Assembly: GCF_051488685.1 (NCBI RefSeq)
Contig: NZ_JBPSEH010000001.1
Location: 1 to 64,000 of the forward strand
DNA length: 64,000 nucleotides
Direction: 5' to 3'
DNA from: Melioribacter sp051488685
GTDB taxonomy: Bacteria > Bacteroidota > Ignavibacteria > Ignavibacteriales > Melioribacteraceae
Below the pieces are notes generated by a model. It was not told the origin of the DNA, searched no databases, and saw only the letters and a list, made by a program, of their open reading frames with translations. Within the stretch, counting starts at the first letter, position 1; every line of letters starts with the position of its first letter. The position numbers and the translations under genes were made by a program. Positions 31,777 through 40,317 of this stretch are shown here, piece by piece.

Positions 31777-33122
31777 TTTTTAATGAATTCGTCTTTTACT
31801 GGTTTATCTTTTATTAGTATAAAATCGGGCAAAGTAAAGTCAATTTCTTTTTCGGTCACAAGATTTTCGGGGTAATATTCACTTGCCGGTTTTCCGAATA
31901 ATTTTACTTTGTCCACCTTATTATCAATGAAATAAATCACTGCACTTTGTGAACTCGATTTTATCAAACCGTTAGGTTTATTTTCTTCATAAAGGTAATA
32001 AATACTCAGCATATTTCCACTTACAACCGTTTTATTCAATTTGCCACTTTCAAAAAACATTTCGAATTGTGCACCAGAAATCTGGTCGTATCTTTTTGGA
32101 TAGTCAATATTCTGCGTGACAAGAAGTGCATTTAACGTTGTTTCGGAATCCGATTTAATTATCATTCTTTCCAGTTTATTATTATCGGTTATAATATCGA
32201 TTGTGTCCCCAAGAATCTGCGTATTTTCATTCCATATTACAGGCGCCATTTGATCGTTCGGTAATTTGTATGTAAAAATTCTATCTTTATCTCTATAATA
32301 AATGGTAAAGTTATTTACCGAAGCAAATTTTCCTTTAAGTATCCTAACAGAATCGGTGCAAATCAGTCGATTTGTAGAATCCGAATACGATTCCATAATT
32401 TTAGCTTTTACAAACAATGTATCCTTTTCACCAGATTCGAGTGTGTCAATCTTCATCAGGAAGGCATTGCCGGTTACTTTCGAGTAATCGTTTTTACTTT
32501 CCAGATAATTACCTTTAATCAACATACTGTTATTCAAATCTTTCAAGATGACGTTATTAAAAGCAAACGTAGTATTCTCGTTTCTGTAATTTATCAAACT
32601 GTCTGTTTGGAGAATTAAAGATGTGTCAATCACTGTTACGTTGCCCGCAGCGACTGCTTTATCGGCGTCATCGTAATAATAGAAACGGTCGGCATTTAAT
32701 TTTGTCACCAAATCGTGTATAACGACATTGCCATAGAAGAATGCTCTTTTTTCGTCGTAATAATAATAACCGTTATCTGCAGTCAACGTTATATGACCAT
32801 CTGTGTAAAATACTCCGTTATTTGAAAAACTAATTTTTGAGTCGTCATAATAAAATCCACGGGTTGTTTTTATTACAATGCTATCCTGTAGAATTATAAC
32901 ATTTCCGATCAATTCAGCTCTTTCTTTTGTAATGTATTGAATGGCAGTATCACACTTTATAATAACATTGTCCTGATACATAACCACGTTGCCGTGTACT
33001 TCGCGTATTGTTTCACCGTTAATTCTTTTGCCAATTAGGCTGTCGCCTTCTACACGTAATATATTACCCTGTCCGTATATTATAGAAAAAGAGAGCAGCA
33101 TTATAAAAATTGTTTTCTTCAA
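31773..33122 (-). CDS. lptA: OstA/LptA-like periplasmic LPS-transport protein
   Basis: A 449-residue exported protein (signal peptide 1-17, cleavage after SIIYG). Repeating beta-strand patterns of the OstA/LptA jellyroll follow: REVHGNVVMYQDNVIIKCDT, AELIGNVIILQDS, RAFFYGNVVIHD, AVAAGNVTVID. Much longer than E. coli LptA (about 185), closer to the OstA-like proteins of Bacteroidota that extend the bridge; it lacks a C-terminal barrel so is not LptD. Sits between lptC and lptB with four-base overlaps at both ends. Confidence 0.85.
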   Translation of the reverse strand: MKKTIFIMLLSFSIIYGQGNILRVEGDSLIGKRINGETIREVHGNVVMYQDNVIIKCDTAIQYITKERAELIGNVIILQDSIVIKTTRGFYYDDSKISFSNNGVFYTDGHITLTADNGYYYYDEKRAFFYGNVVIHDLVTKLNADRFYYYDDADKAVAAGNVTVIDTSLILQTDSLINYRNENTTFAFNNVILKDLNNSMLIKGNYLESKNDYSKVTGNAFLMKIDTLESGEKDTLFVKAKIMESYSDSTNRLICTDSVRILKGKFASVNNFTIYYRDKDRIFTYKLPNDQMAPVIWNENTQILGDTIDIITDNNKLERMIIKSDSETTLNALLVTQNIDYPKRYDQISGAQFEMFFESGKLNKTVVSGNMLSIYYLYEENKPNGLIKSSSQSAVIYFIDNKVDKVKLFGKPASEYYPENLVTEKEIDFTLPDFILIKDKPVKDEFIKN

Positions 33123-33658
33123 CGTTCATTTCCGTTTTTAATGATTGCAGAATAAGTAATTCTGAAAATTGTGTAGTTACTCATTTGCTGGTCCGATAGG
33201 AAACCGTAACCCTCAATAATCTCATCCTTCGATCTAATCGATACAAATTTGTCAGTTAGAATTTTTTTATCGGAATTTCTCCACATCAGTTCGCTCGTAG
33301 TTAATACAGTACCGCTATCGTTAACAGCCATCACACTGTCGTAAGCAAACATATCCATCGTTCTGTCGTCCACTTTACCTCGAAGAGAAGTGAGGGTGGT
33401 AGTTTTTTTATTTTTGTCATAAAAATCGATTTTCACTCCTTCGAGTAAAGTTATTTTTTTTTCGTCGTATTTTCGGAGATGGTCGGCATATAAAATTGCT
33501 TTCAGTATCCCGTCGTTACTGAATACAATTCTGGAATTCCAGCTTTCGTGAGCGGGTATTTCACTTTCAGCAGGAGTATCCGAAATCACGGGTTTCAGAT
33601 TTTCATCTGAGCATGTTGTAATTATCAGTACTGACAGTATCAGAAAAAATTTTTTCAT
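33119..33658 (-). CDS. lptC: LptC-like LPS export protein (lipoprotein)
   Basis: A 179-residue envelope protein with N-terminal MKKFFLILSVLIITTC. Unlike E. coli LptC, which keeps a membrane helix, this has a plausible lipobox Cys16, as in Bacteroidota. The LptC/YrbK domain shows SRIVFSNDGILKAILYADH, VKIDFYDKNK, TSLRGKVDD, and VLTTSELMWRN. It receives LPS from LptBFG and passes it to LptA. Four-base overlaps link it to kdsD and the lptA-like gene. Confidence 0.85.
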   Translation of the reverse strand: MKKFFLILSVLIITTCSDENLKPVISDTPAESEIPAHESWNSRIVFSNDGILKAILYADHLRKYDEKKITLLEGVKIDFYDKNKKTTTLTSLRGKVDDRTMDMFAYDSVMAVNDSGTVLTTSELMWRNSDKKILTDKFVSIRSKDEIIEGYGFLSDQQMSNYTIFRITYSAIIKNGNER

Positions 33659-34632
33659 CTTCTTTGCAAGCCGAGTTTAACAAGGTCGTGCAGATGTACT
33701 ATTCCCACAGGAATTCTGGAATCGTTAATTACAATTAGAGAAGTAATATTGTATTTTTCCATTTCTTGCAGAGCAAACGATGCCAGGAGGTCGGGCTTTA
33801 TAGTTTTAGGATTTTTGGTCATGACGTCGGCGGCTTTCAGGTCTTTCAAGTCGAGTGTTTTTTCGAGAAGTCGTCTTAAGTCGCCGTCGGTTATTATGCC
33901 AGTTAATGTACCATTTTCGTTCACCACGCACGTAGTCCCGAGTCGTTTCGAAGTGATTTCGTAAATAGTGTCCTTCAATGAAGTCTTTTCATTTACAATT
34001 GGAATGTCTTTTCCTTTAATCATTATTTCTTCGATACGCAGCGAAAGTCTTTTGCCCAGGCTGCCTGCAGGGTGAAGCAAAGCAAAATCCTCCGGTGTAA
34101 AACCTCTCATCTCCAGAAGAGCAATGGCGAGTGCATCTCCCATTGCCAGTGCAGCGGTGGTCGAAGCCGTTGGAACCAGATCGTGCGGACAGGCTTCCTG
34201 CTCGACAGATACATTCAAACAGACGTCGCATTCTCTGCCAAGTTTTGATTCGCGGGCTCCAATCATTCCGATTATCTTTACATCAATTCTTTTGAACATT
34301 GGGATAAGATTCAATAATTCATCGGTATTACCACTTTTGGAAATCATAATAACCACATCGTCTTTTCTTACCATGCCGAGGTCGCCATGAAGTGCGTCGG
34401 TCGGATGCATAAAGATAGCAGCTGTACCCGTAGAATTCATGGTGGCTACTATTTTCCGGGCAATCAATCCCGACTTTCCCATGCCTGTAAAGACAACTCT
34501 TCCCTTCGATGAAAGAATAATCTTTACGGCTTTTACAAATGAATCATCGATACTTTTTTCCAATCCGAGTACGGCTTCCCCCTCGATCTTTATCACTTCC
34601 TTTCCTTTTGATATAATTTGTTCTTCCGACAC
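33655..34632 (-). CDS. kdsD: D-arabinose-5-phosphate isomerase
   Basis: A 325-residue KpsF/GutQ-family enzyme that converts ribulose-5-P to arabinose-5-P, the first step to Kdo. SIS domain at 40-175 (VVFTGMGKSGLIARKIVAT, FMHPTDALHGDLGM, ISKSGNTDELL, ALAMGDALAIALLEMRGF, DFALLHPAGSLGKRL), then two CBS domains (TTCVVNENGTLTGIITDGDL; MTKNPKTI). The start is GTG at 34632, immediately after the stop of the unknown gene. Full-length and typical. Confidence 0.95.
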   Translation of the reverse strand: MSEEQIISKGKEVIKIEGEAVLGLEKSIDDSFVKAVKIILSSKGRVVFTGMGKSGLIARKIVATMNSTGTAAIFMHPTDALHGDLGMVRKDDVVIMISKSGNTDELLNLIPMFKRIDVKIIGMIGARESKLGRECDVCLNVSVEQEACPHDLVPTASTTAALAMGDALAIALLEMRGFTPEDFALLHPAGSLGKRLSLRIEEIMIKGKDIPIVNEKTSLKDTIYEITSKRLGTTCVVNENGTLTGIITDGDLRRLLEKTLDLKDLKAADVMTKNPKTIKPDLLASFALQEMEKYNITSLIVINDSRIPVGIVHLHDLVKLGLQRR

Positions 34633-35394
34633 TTATTGCCTCTTTTTTGTTTTAAATAAAGAAAATAAATCGAATATACTTTTACTTTTTGGTATTTCAT
34701 TTAACTCAAGTTTAATATCAAGCCTTCTAATATATTTGTTGTAGAAATACAATCCTCTTATAAAATCTTCATCTTCGAACTCATCAATATTTTCAAACAA
34801 ATAATCTGGATTACCGACAATTTTTGGCGATTGGATTTTTTTAGCCCGCATTATTTCATTGAATAAATTTGATAGAGGAATCAAGTAATTTAAGCCCGTC
34901 TCAAATTCATAAAGCCATATTCTTTTGAGTTGAGGCGCTATTGCGAGCAGATATTTATTTTTTACAATTTCAATTTCTCTAACTCTGGAATTGTCGAAAG
35001 GAGCTTTCACACCGGGTACCCAGTTTGCGAATGTTTCGATGTTCAAGAGCCTGCCGTATTGACTAAGCTTTTCGTCCTTAGAAATTTCGATTTCGAAAAC
35101 ATCATCTTCAAGAGAAGAAATTGTAATATACACTTCTGCATTTTCATATTTAATTCTTCCCACCGAAATTGGAGTTGTTGCATAAATATCCAGATTATTT
35201 TTACCGCTATTATTTTTGGGTACAAGAATTAATTTGTAAGAATCTTGAATCTGTTCGTTTGATAAATCAATTCTTTTTAAAACAAAAGAATTTTCGATTT
35301 TATTTCGGATTGATCTATAACCAGGTTTGTTTTCGGGAAGAATGGCAAAAAGCCATTTTTTTTCGAGAGTATTGATTTTTGTATCAAAGTTCAT
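34633..35394 (-). CDS. Unknown soluble protein in Kdo operon
   Basis: A 253-residue protein without signal peptide or membrane helix. Features are a WLFAILPENKPGYRSIRNKI start, a beta-rich middle (PISVGRIKYENAEVYITISS; VFEIEISKDEKLSQYG), AIAPQLKRIWLYEFETGLNY, and a charged C-terminus. No family recognised. I chose ATG 35394 over a TTG four codons earlier. It overlaps kdsC by 11 bases and abuts kdsD, so its place in the Kdo pathway operon is firm, although its role is not. Confidence 0.65.
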   Translation of the reverse strand: MNFDTKINTLEKKWLFAILPENKPGYRSIRNKIENSFVLKRIDLSNEQIQDSYKLILVPKNNSGKNNLDIYATTPISVGRIKYENAEVYITISSLEDDVFEIEISKDEKLSQYGRLLNIETFANWVPGVKAPFDNSRVREIEIVKNKYLLAIAPQLKRIWLYEFETGLNYLIPLSNLFNEIMRAKKIQSPKIVGNPDYLFENIDEFEDEDFIRGLYFYNKYIRRLDIKLELNEIPKSKSIFDLFSLFKTKKRQ

Positions 35395-35860
35395 CTTTAA
35401 CGTCAAGATAGTCTAAAATTTCCTTAAAAATTTCTTTTGTGTTAGTACCATTAAGAATAAAATCGACCACTCTTCTTACTTCCCGGCGTGCGGTGCGAGG
35501 CGCCGCCGAAAGTCCACACAAATTCAGTAACGGTATGTCGAGTATGTCGTCCCCCACATAAAAAGTATTTTCACAATCGATATTCATTTTTTTCAAAAGA
35601 AGTCTGGCAGAGGATACTTTATCGATACTTCCGTATACAACATAACAATTTTCTATATCCTTCAGTTTTTCAACTAATTCATCTTTCTGTCTGGCAGTGA
35701 TGATGGCAATTGCGAGATTACGATTTTTAAATTCTTTGGAGTACTCAGCAACGGATTCAATCAAAAGTTCTGCATCGTTTTCATTCTGAATAAGCACGCC
35801 GTCGAGGTCAAAAACAAATAATTTAATATTGTTCAGTTTCTCTTTTATATTAATATTCAC
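35384..35860 (-). CDS. kdsC: Kdo-8-phosphate phosphatase
   Basis: A 158-residue C0-type HAD phosphatase. Motif 1 LFVFDLDGVL (nucleophile and acid/base Asp), motif 2 in AIITARQKDE, the CYVVYGSIDK stretch, and motif 3/4 FYVGDDILDIPLLNLCG. The short size with no cap domain fits KdsC, which removes phosphate from Kdo-8-P. GTG start at 35860, overlapping kdsA by 11 bases. CMP-acylneuraminate-type phosphatases look alike; the kdsA neighbour decides. Confidence 0.92.
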   Translation of the reverse strand: MNINIKEKLNNIKLFVFDLDGVLIQNENDAELLIESVAEYSKEFKNRNLAIAIITARQKDELVEKLKDIENCYVVYGSIDKVSSARLLLKKMNIDCENTFYVGDDILDIPLLNLCGLSAAPRTARREVRRVVDFILNGTNTKEIFKEILDYLDVKDEL

Positions 35861-36668
35861 TTTTCACTATCTCGTCGAATTTCTTAATCAAAATCAGCAA
35901 ATCCTCGAGTTGATTCAATGGGAGCTGACTTCCCGAGTCGCTCAAAGCTTTTGGAGGATCTGGATGAACTTCGAGAAAGAGTCCATCGATACCCACAGCG
36001 GCAGCAGCTTTTGCGAGCGTTTTTATAAATCTCGGCTGGCCTCCGCTTATTCCTCCTTTACTCGGAATTTGAACCGAGTGCGTTGCATCCATAATTACCG
36101 GATATCCGGTCTCTTTCATTATTTCCAGACTCCTCATATCGACAATTAAATTATGGTAGCCAAATGTGGTGCCTCTCTCTGTCAATAAAATTTTTTTATT
36201 GCCAGTCGATTCAATTTTTTCCACAACGAATTTCATATCTTCTGGTGCAAGGAATTGCCCTTTTTTAACATTGACGGCTTTACTTGTTTTACCAGCGGCT
36301 ATTAATAATTCCGTCTGCCTGCAAAGGAAAGCTGGAATCTGGAGTATATCTACAACCTCAGCTGCAGTTTTAACTTCCGGTTCTGTATGAACATCGGTTA
36401 AAACTGGAAGACCTAAAGAATCCTTTACTTCTTTCAGTATTGCAAACGCTTCATCTTCTGGTAATCCTGTAAAAGAATTGAGACTTGTGCGATTTGCTTT
36501 TTTGTAACTCGATTTGAAAATGTATGGAATTCCTAATTTCGAAGTAATTTTCTTAATTTCCTCTGCGGTGCGCAGTGTAATTTCTCTGTTCTCGATCACG
36601 CATGGACCGGCAATAAGAACGAAACGATTTCCCCCGCCGATTTCTATATTATTAATCTTCAGCATCAT
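35850..36668 (-). CDS. kdsA: 3-deoxy-8-phosphooctulonate synthase
   Basis: A 272-residue TIM-barrel aldol synthase condensing phosphoenolpyruvate and arabinose-5-phosphate. Family features: FVLIAGPCVIENREITLRTA, YIFKSSYKKANRTSLNSF, LPVLTDVHTEPEV, DILQIPAFLCRQTELL (with the Cys that marks metal-dependent KdsA), LTERGTTFGYHNLIVDMRSL, DATHSVQIPS, and EVHPDPPKALSDSGSQL. Start overlaps the ruvB stop by one base. Confidence 0.96.
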   Translation of the reverse strand: MMLKINNIEIGGGNRFVLIAGPCVIENREITLRTAEEIKKITSKLGIPYIFKSSYKKANRTSLNSFTGLPEDEAFAILKEVKDSLGLPVLTDVHTEPEVKTAAEVVDILQIPAFLCRQTELLIAAGKTSKAVNVKKGQFLAPEDMKFVVEKIESTGNKKILLTERGTTFGYHNLIVDMRSLEIMKETGYPVIMDATHSVQIPSKGGISGGQPRFIKTLAKAAAAVGIDGLFLEVHPDPPKALSDSGSQLPLNQLEDLLILIKKFDEIVKSEY

Positions 36669-37696
36669 TAAAATAGAGATTGTTGATTGTTATGGATTCC
36701 GCGTTTACGATTAAAGCGAGCGTATGCCAGTTCGGTGGCTTCTCTGCCGCGTGGAGTCCTTTGAATAAAACCTTGTTGAATTAAAAACGGTTCATAGACT
36801 TCTTCAATTGTACCTGCATCTTCGTTGACTGCCACGGATATTGTATTTAACCCGACTGGGCCACCGTTGAATTTTTCAATTATTGTAAGGATAATTTCTT
36901 TGTCCATTTCGTCGAGACCATCTTCATCAACTTCGAGTGCAGAGAGTGCTTTGCGCGCAATTTCGACGTCGATATATTTTTTATTTTCATAATCGGCAAA
37001 GTCCCTTGTTCTGCGAAGCAATCGGTTAGCTATTCTTGGAGTTCCTCTTGAACGTTTTGAAATCTCCTCGGCTGCAAGGTCATCAATCTCGATGTTTAAG
37101 AGGCGCGCCGAGCGATTAATTATTTTTTTAATGAGAGAACTGTCGTAATAGTCGAGCCGTGCTTTAATACCGAAACGGTCTCGCAGAGGAGCCGTCAAAA
37201 GACCAGCACGCGTTGTTGCTCCAATTAGAGTATACTTTGGCAACTTAATCTGGACAGTTCTGGCATTTGGTCCACTGTCGATCATAATATCGAGTTTAAA
37301 GTCTTCCATTGCAGAATAGAGGTATTCTTCGACAACTGGACTCAAACGATGTATTTCGTCGATAAAAAGGACAGAATGTTCTTCGAGATTTGTCAATAAA
37401 CCTGCGAGGTCCCCTGGTTTTTCAAGAACGGGACCTGAAGTTACTTTAATCTTAACCCCCATTTCATTTGCAATAATATGAGCAAGGGTTGTTTTGCCTA
37501 ATCCTGGTGGACCTGTAAGCAATACATGATCCAGACTATCACCTCTTTTAAGAGCAGCGCCGATAAATACTTTCAGATTGTCTGTAATTTTACTCTGACC
37601 CGTAAACTCGTTAAAAGTTCTGGGGCGCAGAGTTTGTTCAACTCTAATATCCTCGTTATTTGCAGCGGGATTTAGATTCTCGGTTCTTTTCTTCAA
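36668..37696 (-). CDS. ruvB: Holliday junction DNA helicase RuvB
   Basis: A 342-residue AAA+ motor of RuvAB branch migration. Walker A LTGPPGLGKTTLAHI, Walker B VLFIDEIHRLSPVVEE, sensor 1 LIGATTRAGLL followed by the arginine finger PLRDRFG, and a C-terminal winged helix ending with EPFLIQQGFIQRTPRGREAT. Complete. It is embedded in the envelope operon between an acyltransferase gene and kdsA with four- and one-base overlaps; ruvA and ruvC are not nearby. Confidence 0.97.
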   Translation of the reverse strand: MKKRTENLNPAANNEDIRVEQTLRPRTFNEFTGQSKITDNLKVFIGAALKRGDSLDHVLLTGPPGLGKTTLAHIIANEMGVKIKVTSGPVLEKPGDLAGLLTNLEEHSVLFIDEIHRLSPVVEEYLYSAMEDFKLDIMIDSGPNARTVQIKLPKYTLIGATTRAGLLTAPLRDRFGIKARLDYYDSSLIKKIINRSARLLNIEIDDLAAEEISKRSRGTPRIANRLLRRTRDFADYENKKYIDVEIARKALSALEVDEDGLDEMDKEIILTIIEKFNGGPVGLNTISVAVNEDAGTIEEVYEPFLIQQGFIQRTPRGREATELAYARFNRKRGIHNNQQSLF

Positions 37697-38775
37697 CTTC
37701 GGGCTACCTCTTTTTTGAATGTCAATTTATACTTTTCTATACCCCATACCATAATAATCATCGCAGCAATCATAACAATTGCACAGCAAACAGACAAATA
37801 TAGATTCATACTCTTTGCAAAAATGGTATTAAGTCCCGGTACCCATGCACTGCCGTAAAGGATTATTACATGCACCGCATAAACAACGAGTGTATGCCTT
37901 CCAATCCATTTGACAATATCAGGAATGCTATCAAGTTTAACTGCAATATACGACATAATGCTATTCAGTACTATTACAGCCCCCAATCTCAACAAAATAA
38001 AATAATAAGCATCTTTTTGGAGTTCGTTCAGATAGTTAATGAAAAGAAAGAGGTGTGCAGCAATTATAAGAACAATACCGATTATTAATAAATTTTTGCT
38101 GAAGCGGCGTGAGGTAAAGACATCAGGATTTTTTGCCAGATAACTGCCAAGCAGAGCACCGCTTATGACATAACCTGTCCACGGGAAAAGAGGAAACAGA
38201 GAGCCCGTTTTATGATAAAAATATGCTGCCAGTGGAACGGGCATATACGCTGTCCACTGAATATTTTCAGTAAAAGGATGGATGATAAAAAAGAAAAGTG
38301 CTCCTAGTAAAAAAACAATATAGCTGTTGATTTTAAAAGTTTCGCTGATATATTCAAAGATCAGAATAAATAACAAGCCGAAACCAATCAAGTGGAGCGC
38401 ATCTACAGTAAAGAAAATATACCACTGTTCTAAAGAAACACTCTGATAATCGATCAAAGTTGCTGTGGGGAATCGAAGTAGATAGCCGATTAAGAGCAGA
38501 GTGATAACACGTTTAAATCCTTTGTATACTCTCAGATTTTCCCAGAAAGGGTGATTTTGAAGTTTGAGGAGATAAGTAAATACAACACCTGAAGTAAACA
38601 TAAAAATTGGTGCTGTAAAACCACGCTTTATTAACCAGAGTTGGTATAACCATGAATCTGGATTGCGGAACTGGTCTGCGAGGAAAGTATCGGTTGTGTG
38701 GCCTTCGACCATCATCAAAACAGCAAGGGCACGCATTAAGTCGAGGTATATTATTCTTCGAGGGGAGATATTCAT
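37693..38775 (-). CDS. HGSNAT/DUF1624-like membrane acyltransferase
   Basis: A 360-residue protein with about ten membrane helices. The N-terminus RIIYLDLMRALAVLMMVEGH matches the opening of the heparan-alpha-glucosaminide N-acetyltransferase catalytic family (PF07786-type) and of acyltransferase-3 proteins, where the His is catalytic; FMFTSGVVFTYLL follows. The late helices carry RHTLVVYAVHVIILY. It may acylate a surface glycan or an LPS sugar, in line with the Kdo genes downstream; that is inference. Overlaps ruvB and the B12-binding gene by four bases each. Confidence 0.75.
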   Translation of the reverse strand: MNISPRRIIYLDLMRALAVLMMVEGHTTDTFLADQFRNPDSWLYQLWLIKRGFTAPIFMFTSGVVFTYLLKLQNHPFWENLRVYKGFKRVITLLLIGYLLRFPTATLIDYQSVSLEQWYIFFTVDALHLIGFGLLFILIFEYISETFKINSYIVFLLGALFFFIIHPFTENIQWTAYMPVPLAAYFYHKTGSLFPLFPWTGYVISGALLGSYLAKNPDVFTSRRFSKNLLIIGIVLIIAAHLFLFINYLNELQKDAYYFILLRLGAVIVLNSIMSYIAVKLDSIPDIVKWIGRHTLVVYAVHVIILYGSAWVPGLNTIFAKSMNLYLSVCCAIVMIAAMIIMVWGIEKYKLTFKKEVARS

Positions 38776-39176
38776 CTTCTGTTCTGTTCAACCCATTTTT
38801 TCAAAAAGTCGATAATTTCTTTAGTTGGAGTACCTGGTGTAAAAAGTTCACCTACACCCATTTCCTTGAGTTTTTTTAGGTCCTCATCAGGAATGATACC
38901 GCCGCCGAATAGTAAGACATCATTGAGATTTTTTTCTTTCATCAATTCGAGAATTCGTGGAAAGATAGTCATGTGAGCGCCCGAAAGAATACTGATACCA
39001 ATAGCATCCACGTCCTCCTGCAATGCCGCTTCAACAATCATTTCGGGAGTTTGTCTTAGCCCCGTGTAGATTACTTCCATTCCAGCGTCCCTCAAAGCCG
39101 CCGCAACAACTTTTGCACCCCTATCGTGTCCGTCGAGCCCTGCTTTGGCTACCAATACTCTAATTCTGCGATCCAT
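38772..39176 (-). CDS. B12-binding domain protein (mutase small-subunit type)
   Basis: A 134-residue stand-alone cobalamin-binding domain. The base-off, His-on motif DGHDRGA at residues 15-21 (DxHxxG), then ISILSGAHMT and LLFGGGIIPDEDLKKLKEMG, match the C-terminal small subunit of methylmalonyl-CoA or related acyl-CoA mutases. The catalytic large subunit is not in the window, so it must partner with a protein encoded elsewhere or act as a B12 sensor. Starts the overlapping run acyltransferase-ruvB-kdsA. Confidence 0.88.
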   Translation of the reverse strand: MDRRIRVLVAKAGLDGHDRGAKVVAAALRDAGMEVIYTGLRQTPEMIVEAALQEDVDAIGISILSGAHMTIFPRILELMKEKNLNDVLLFGGGIIPDEDLKKLKEMGVGELFTPGTPTKEIIDFLKKWVEQNRR

Positions 39177-39235
39177 AATAACCTCATTATTTTTATATCA
39201 CTAAAATAAAATGGTTTAAAGGAAAAGACAATTTG

Positions 39236-39997
39236 TCATCTGTGGGACTTGATGTACCTTTCGTAAAATCGGCGTGCGATTTCGAGGTCCTTAGGTGTAT
39301 CAACAGAAAGGCTGTCGTATTGGGTCAAAACCACTTTAATTTTAACTCCGTGTTCCAGCATTCTAAGTTGTTCAAGCTTTTCAATCCTTTCAAGATCAGT
39401 TTGCTTCCATGAAGTAAATTTAAGCAGAGTTTCTCTCCTGTAGACGTAGAGTCCTATGTGTTTATACATTTCTCCAGTTTCTACACGTTCGAGATTTGTT
39501 TTCGCATCCCTTACGTATGGAATTGGCGAGCGCGAAAAATAGAGAGCAAAGTTATTATAATCGAAGACTACTTTTACAACAGAGGGGGATTTCATTTCTT
39601 CGACCGTTGAAATTCTTCTAATCAGTGTGGAGACTTCCACGTCTTTATCGAAAAGCAAAGGTTCAATGGCTTCGTCAATCATTTTGCCCTGGATAAAAGG
39701 CTCGTCGCCCTGAATGTTTACGAAAATTGATGCTTCTGGCAAATGTTCTGCTACGATTGCAATCCTGTCGGTGCCGGAATTAACTTCTTTCGGAGTCATA
39801 TATACTTCGGCTCCGAAATCTTTGACCACTCGATAAACTTTGTCGTCGTCAACAGCAATTACTATTTTATCGACCAGTTTCGACCTCTTTGCATTCATCC
39901 ACGTATGCTGAATCATCGGCATACCTCCAATGTCTGCAAGAGGTTTACCCATAAGCCTGGTTGAAGCGAAACGAGCGGGAATTACACCGACAATCAT
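39236..39997 (-). CDS. kdsB: CMP-Kdo synthetase
   Basis: A 253-residue cytidylyltransferase that activates Kdo with CTP. Opening motif GVIPARFASTRLMGKPLADI, IVAVDDDKV, MTPKEVNSGTDRIAIVAE, VNIQGDEPFIQ, YFSRSPIPYVRD, and YKHIGLYVYRRETL are all KdsB signatures. Full length. It lies 59 bp upstream of the B12-binding gene and 11 bp after gatC, so all Kdo synthesis genes (kdsA, B, C, D) are in one run. Confidence 0.96.
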   Translation of the reverse strand: MIVGVIPARFASTRLMGKPLADIGGMPMIQHTWMNAKRSKLVDKIVIAVDDDKVYRVVKDFGAEVYMTPKEVNSGTDRIAIVAEHLPEASIFVNIQGDEPFIQGKMIDEAIEPLLFDKDVEVSTLIRRISTVEEMKSPSVVKVVFDYNNFALYFSRSPIPYVRDAKTNLERVETGEMYKHIGLYVYRRETLLKFTSWKQTDLERIEKLEQLRMLEHGVKIKVVLTQYDSLSVDTPKDLEIARRFYERYIKSHR

Positions 39998-40008
39998 ATT
40001 AGAACAAT

Positions 40009-40299
40009 TTATTTATTGATGACTTTGGGAACTTTAAAGAACTCTTCGTCTCTGGAAGGGGCGTTTTTTAGAGCATCGGCACGGTCTATCGACGCAACCA
40101 GCTTATCCTCCCTGAACACATTGACATTTTCAATCGGATGAGACAGCGGTTCAACTGTTTCTGTGTTTAACTCGTTCAGTTTTTCCATGTAATTAAGTAT
40201 CTCATTCAGTTCTGCAGTATAACTTTCGAGCTCTTCGTCATTAAATCTCAATCGGGCAAGTCGAGCAATATATTCGACTTCCCTTTTCGTAACAGACAT
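40009..40299 (-). CDS. gatC: Asp/Glu-tRNA(Asn/Gln) amidotransferase subunit C
   Basis: A 96-residue helical stabiliser of the GatCAB transamidosome. REVEYIARLARLRFNDEELE, LNEILNYMEKLNELNTETVE, PLSHPIENVNVFREDK, and the C-terminal RDEEFFKVPKVI are the standard pattern. GatA and GatB genes are not in the window, a common arrangement. It lies 18 bp after the vWA lipoprotein gene. Confidence 0.93.
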   Translation of the reverse strand: MSVTKREVEYIARLARLRFNDEELESYTAELNEILNYMEKLNELNTETVEPLSHPIENVNVFREDKLVASIDRADALKNAPSRDEEFFKVPKVINK

Positions 40300-40317
40300 A
40301 AAATCTTTCTCCTTTAA

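Noticed and set aside
39177..39235. Cobalamin riboswitch upstream of the B12-binding gene
   Set aside because: The gap is only 59 bases, too short for the aptamer, with no B12-box sequence.
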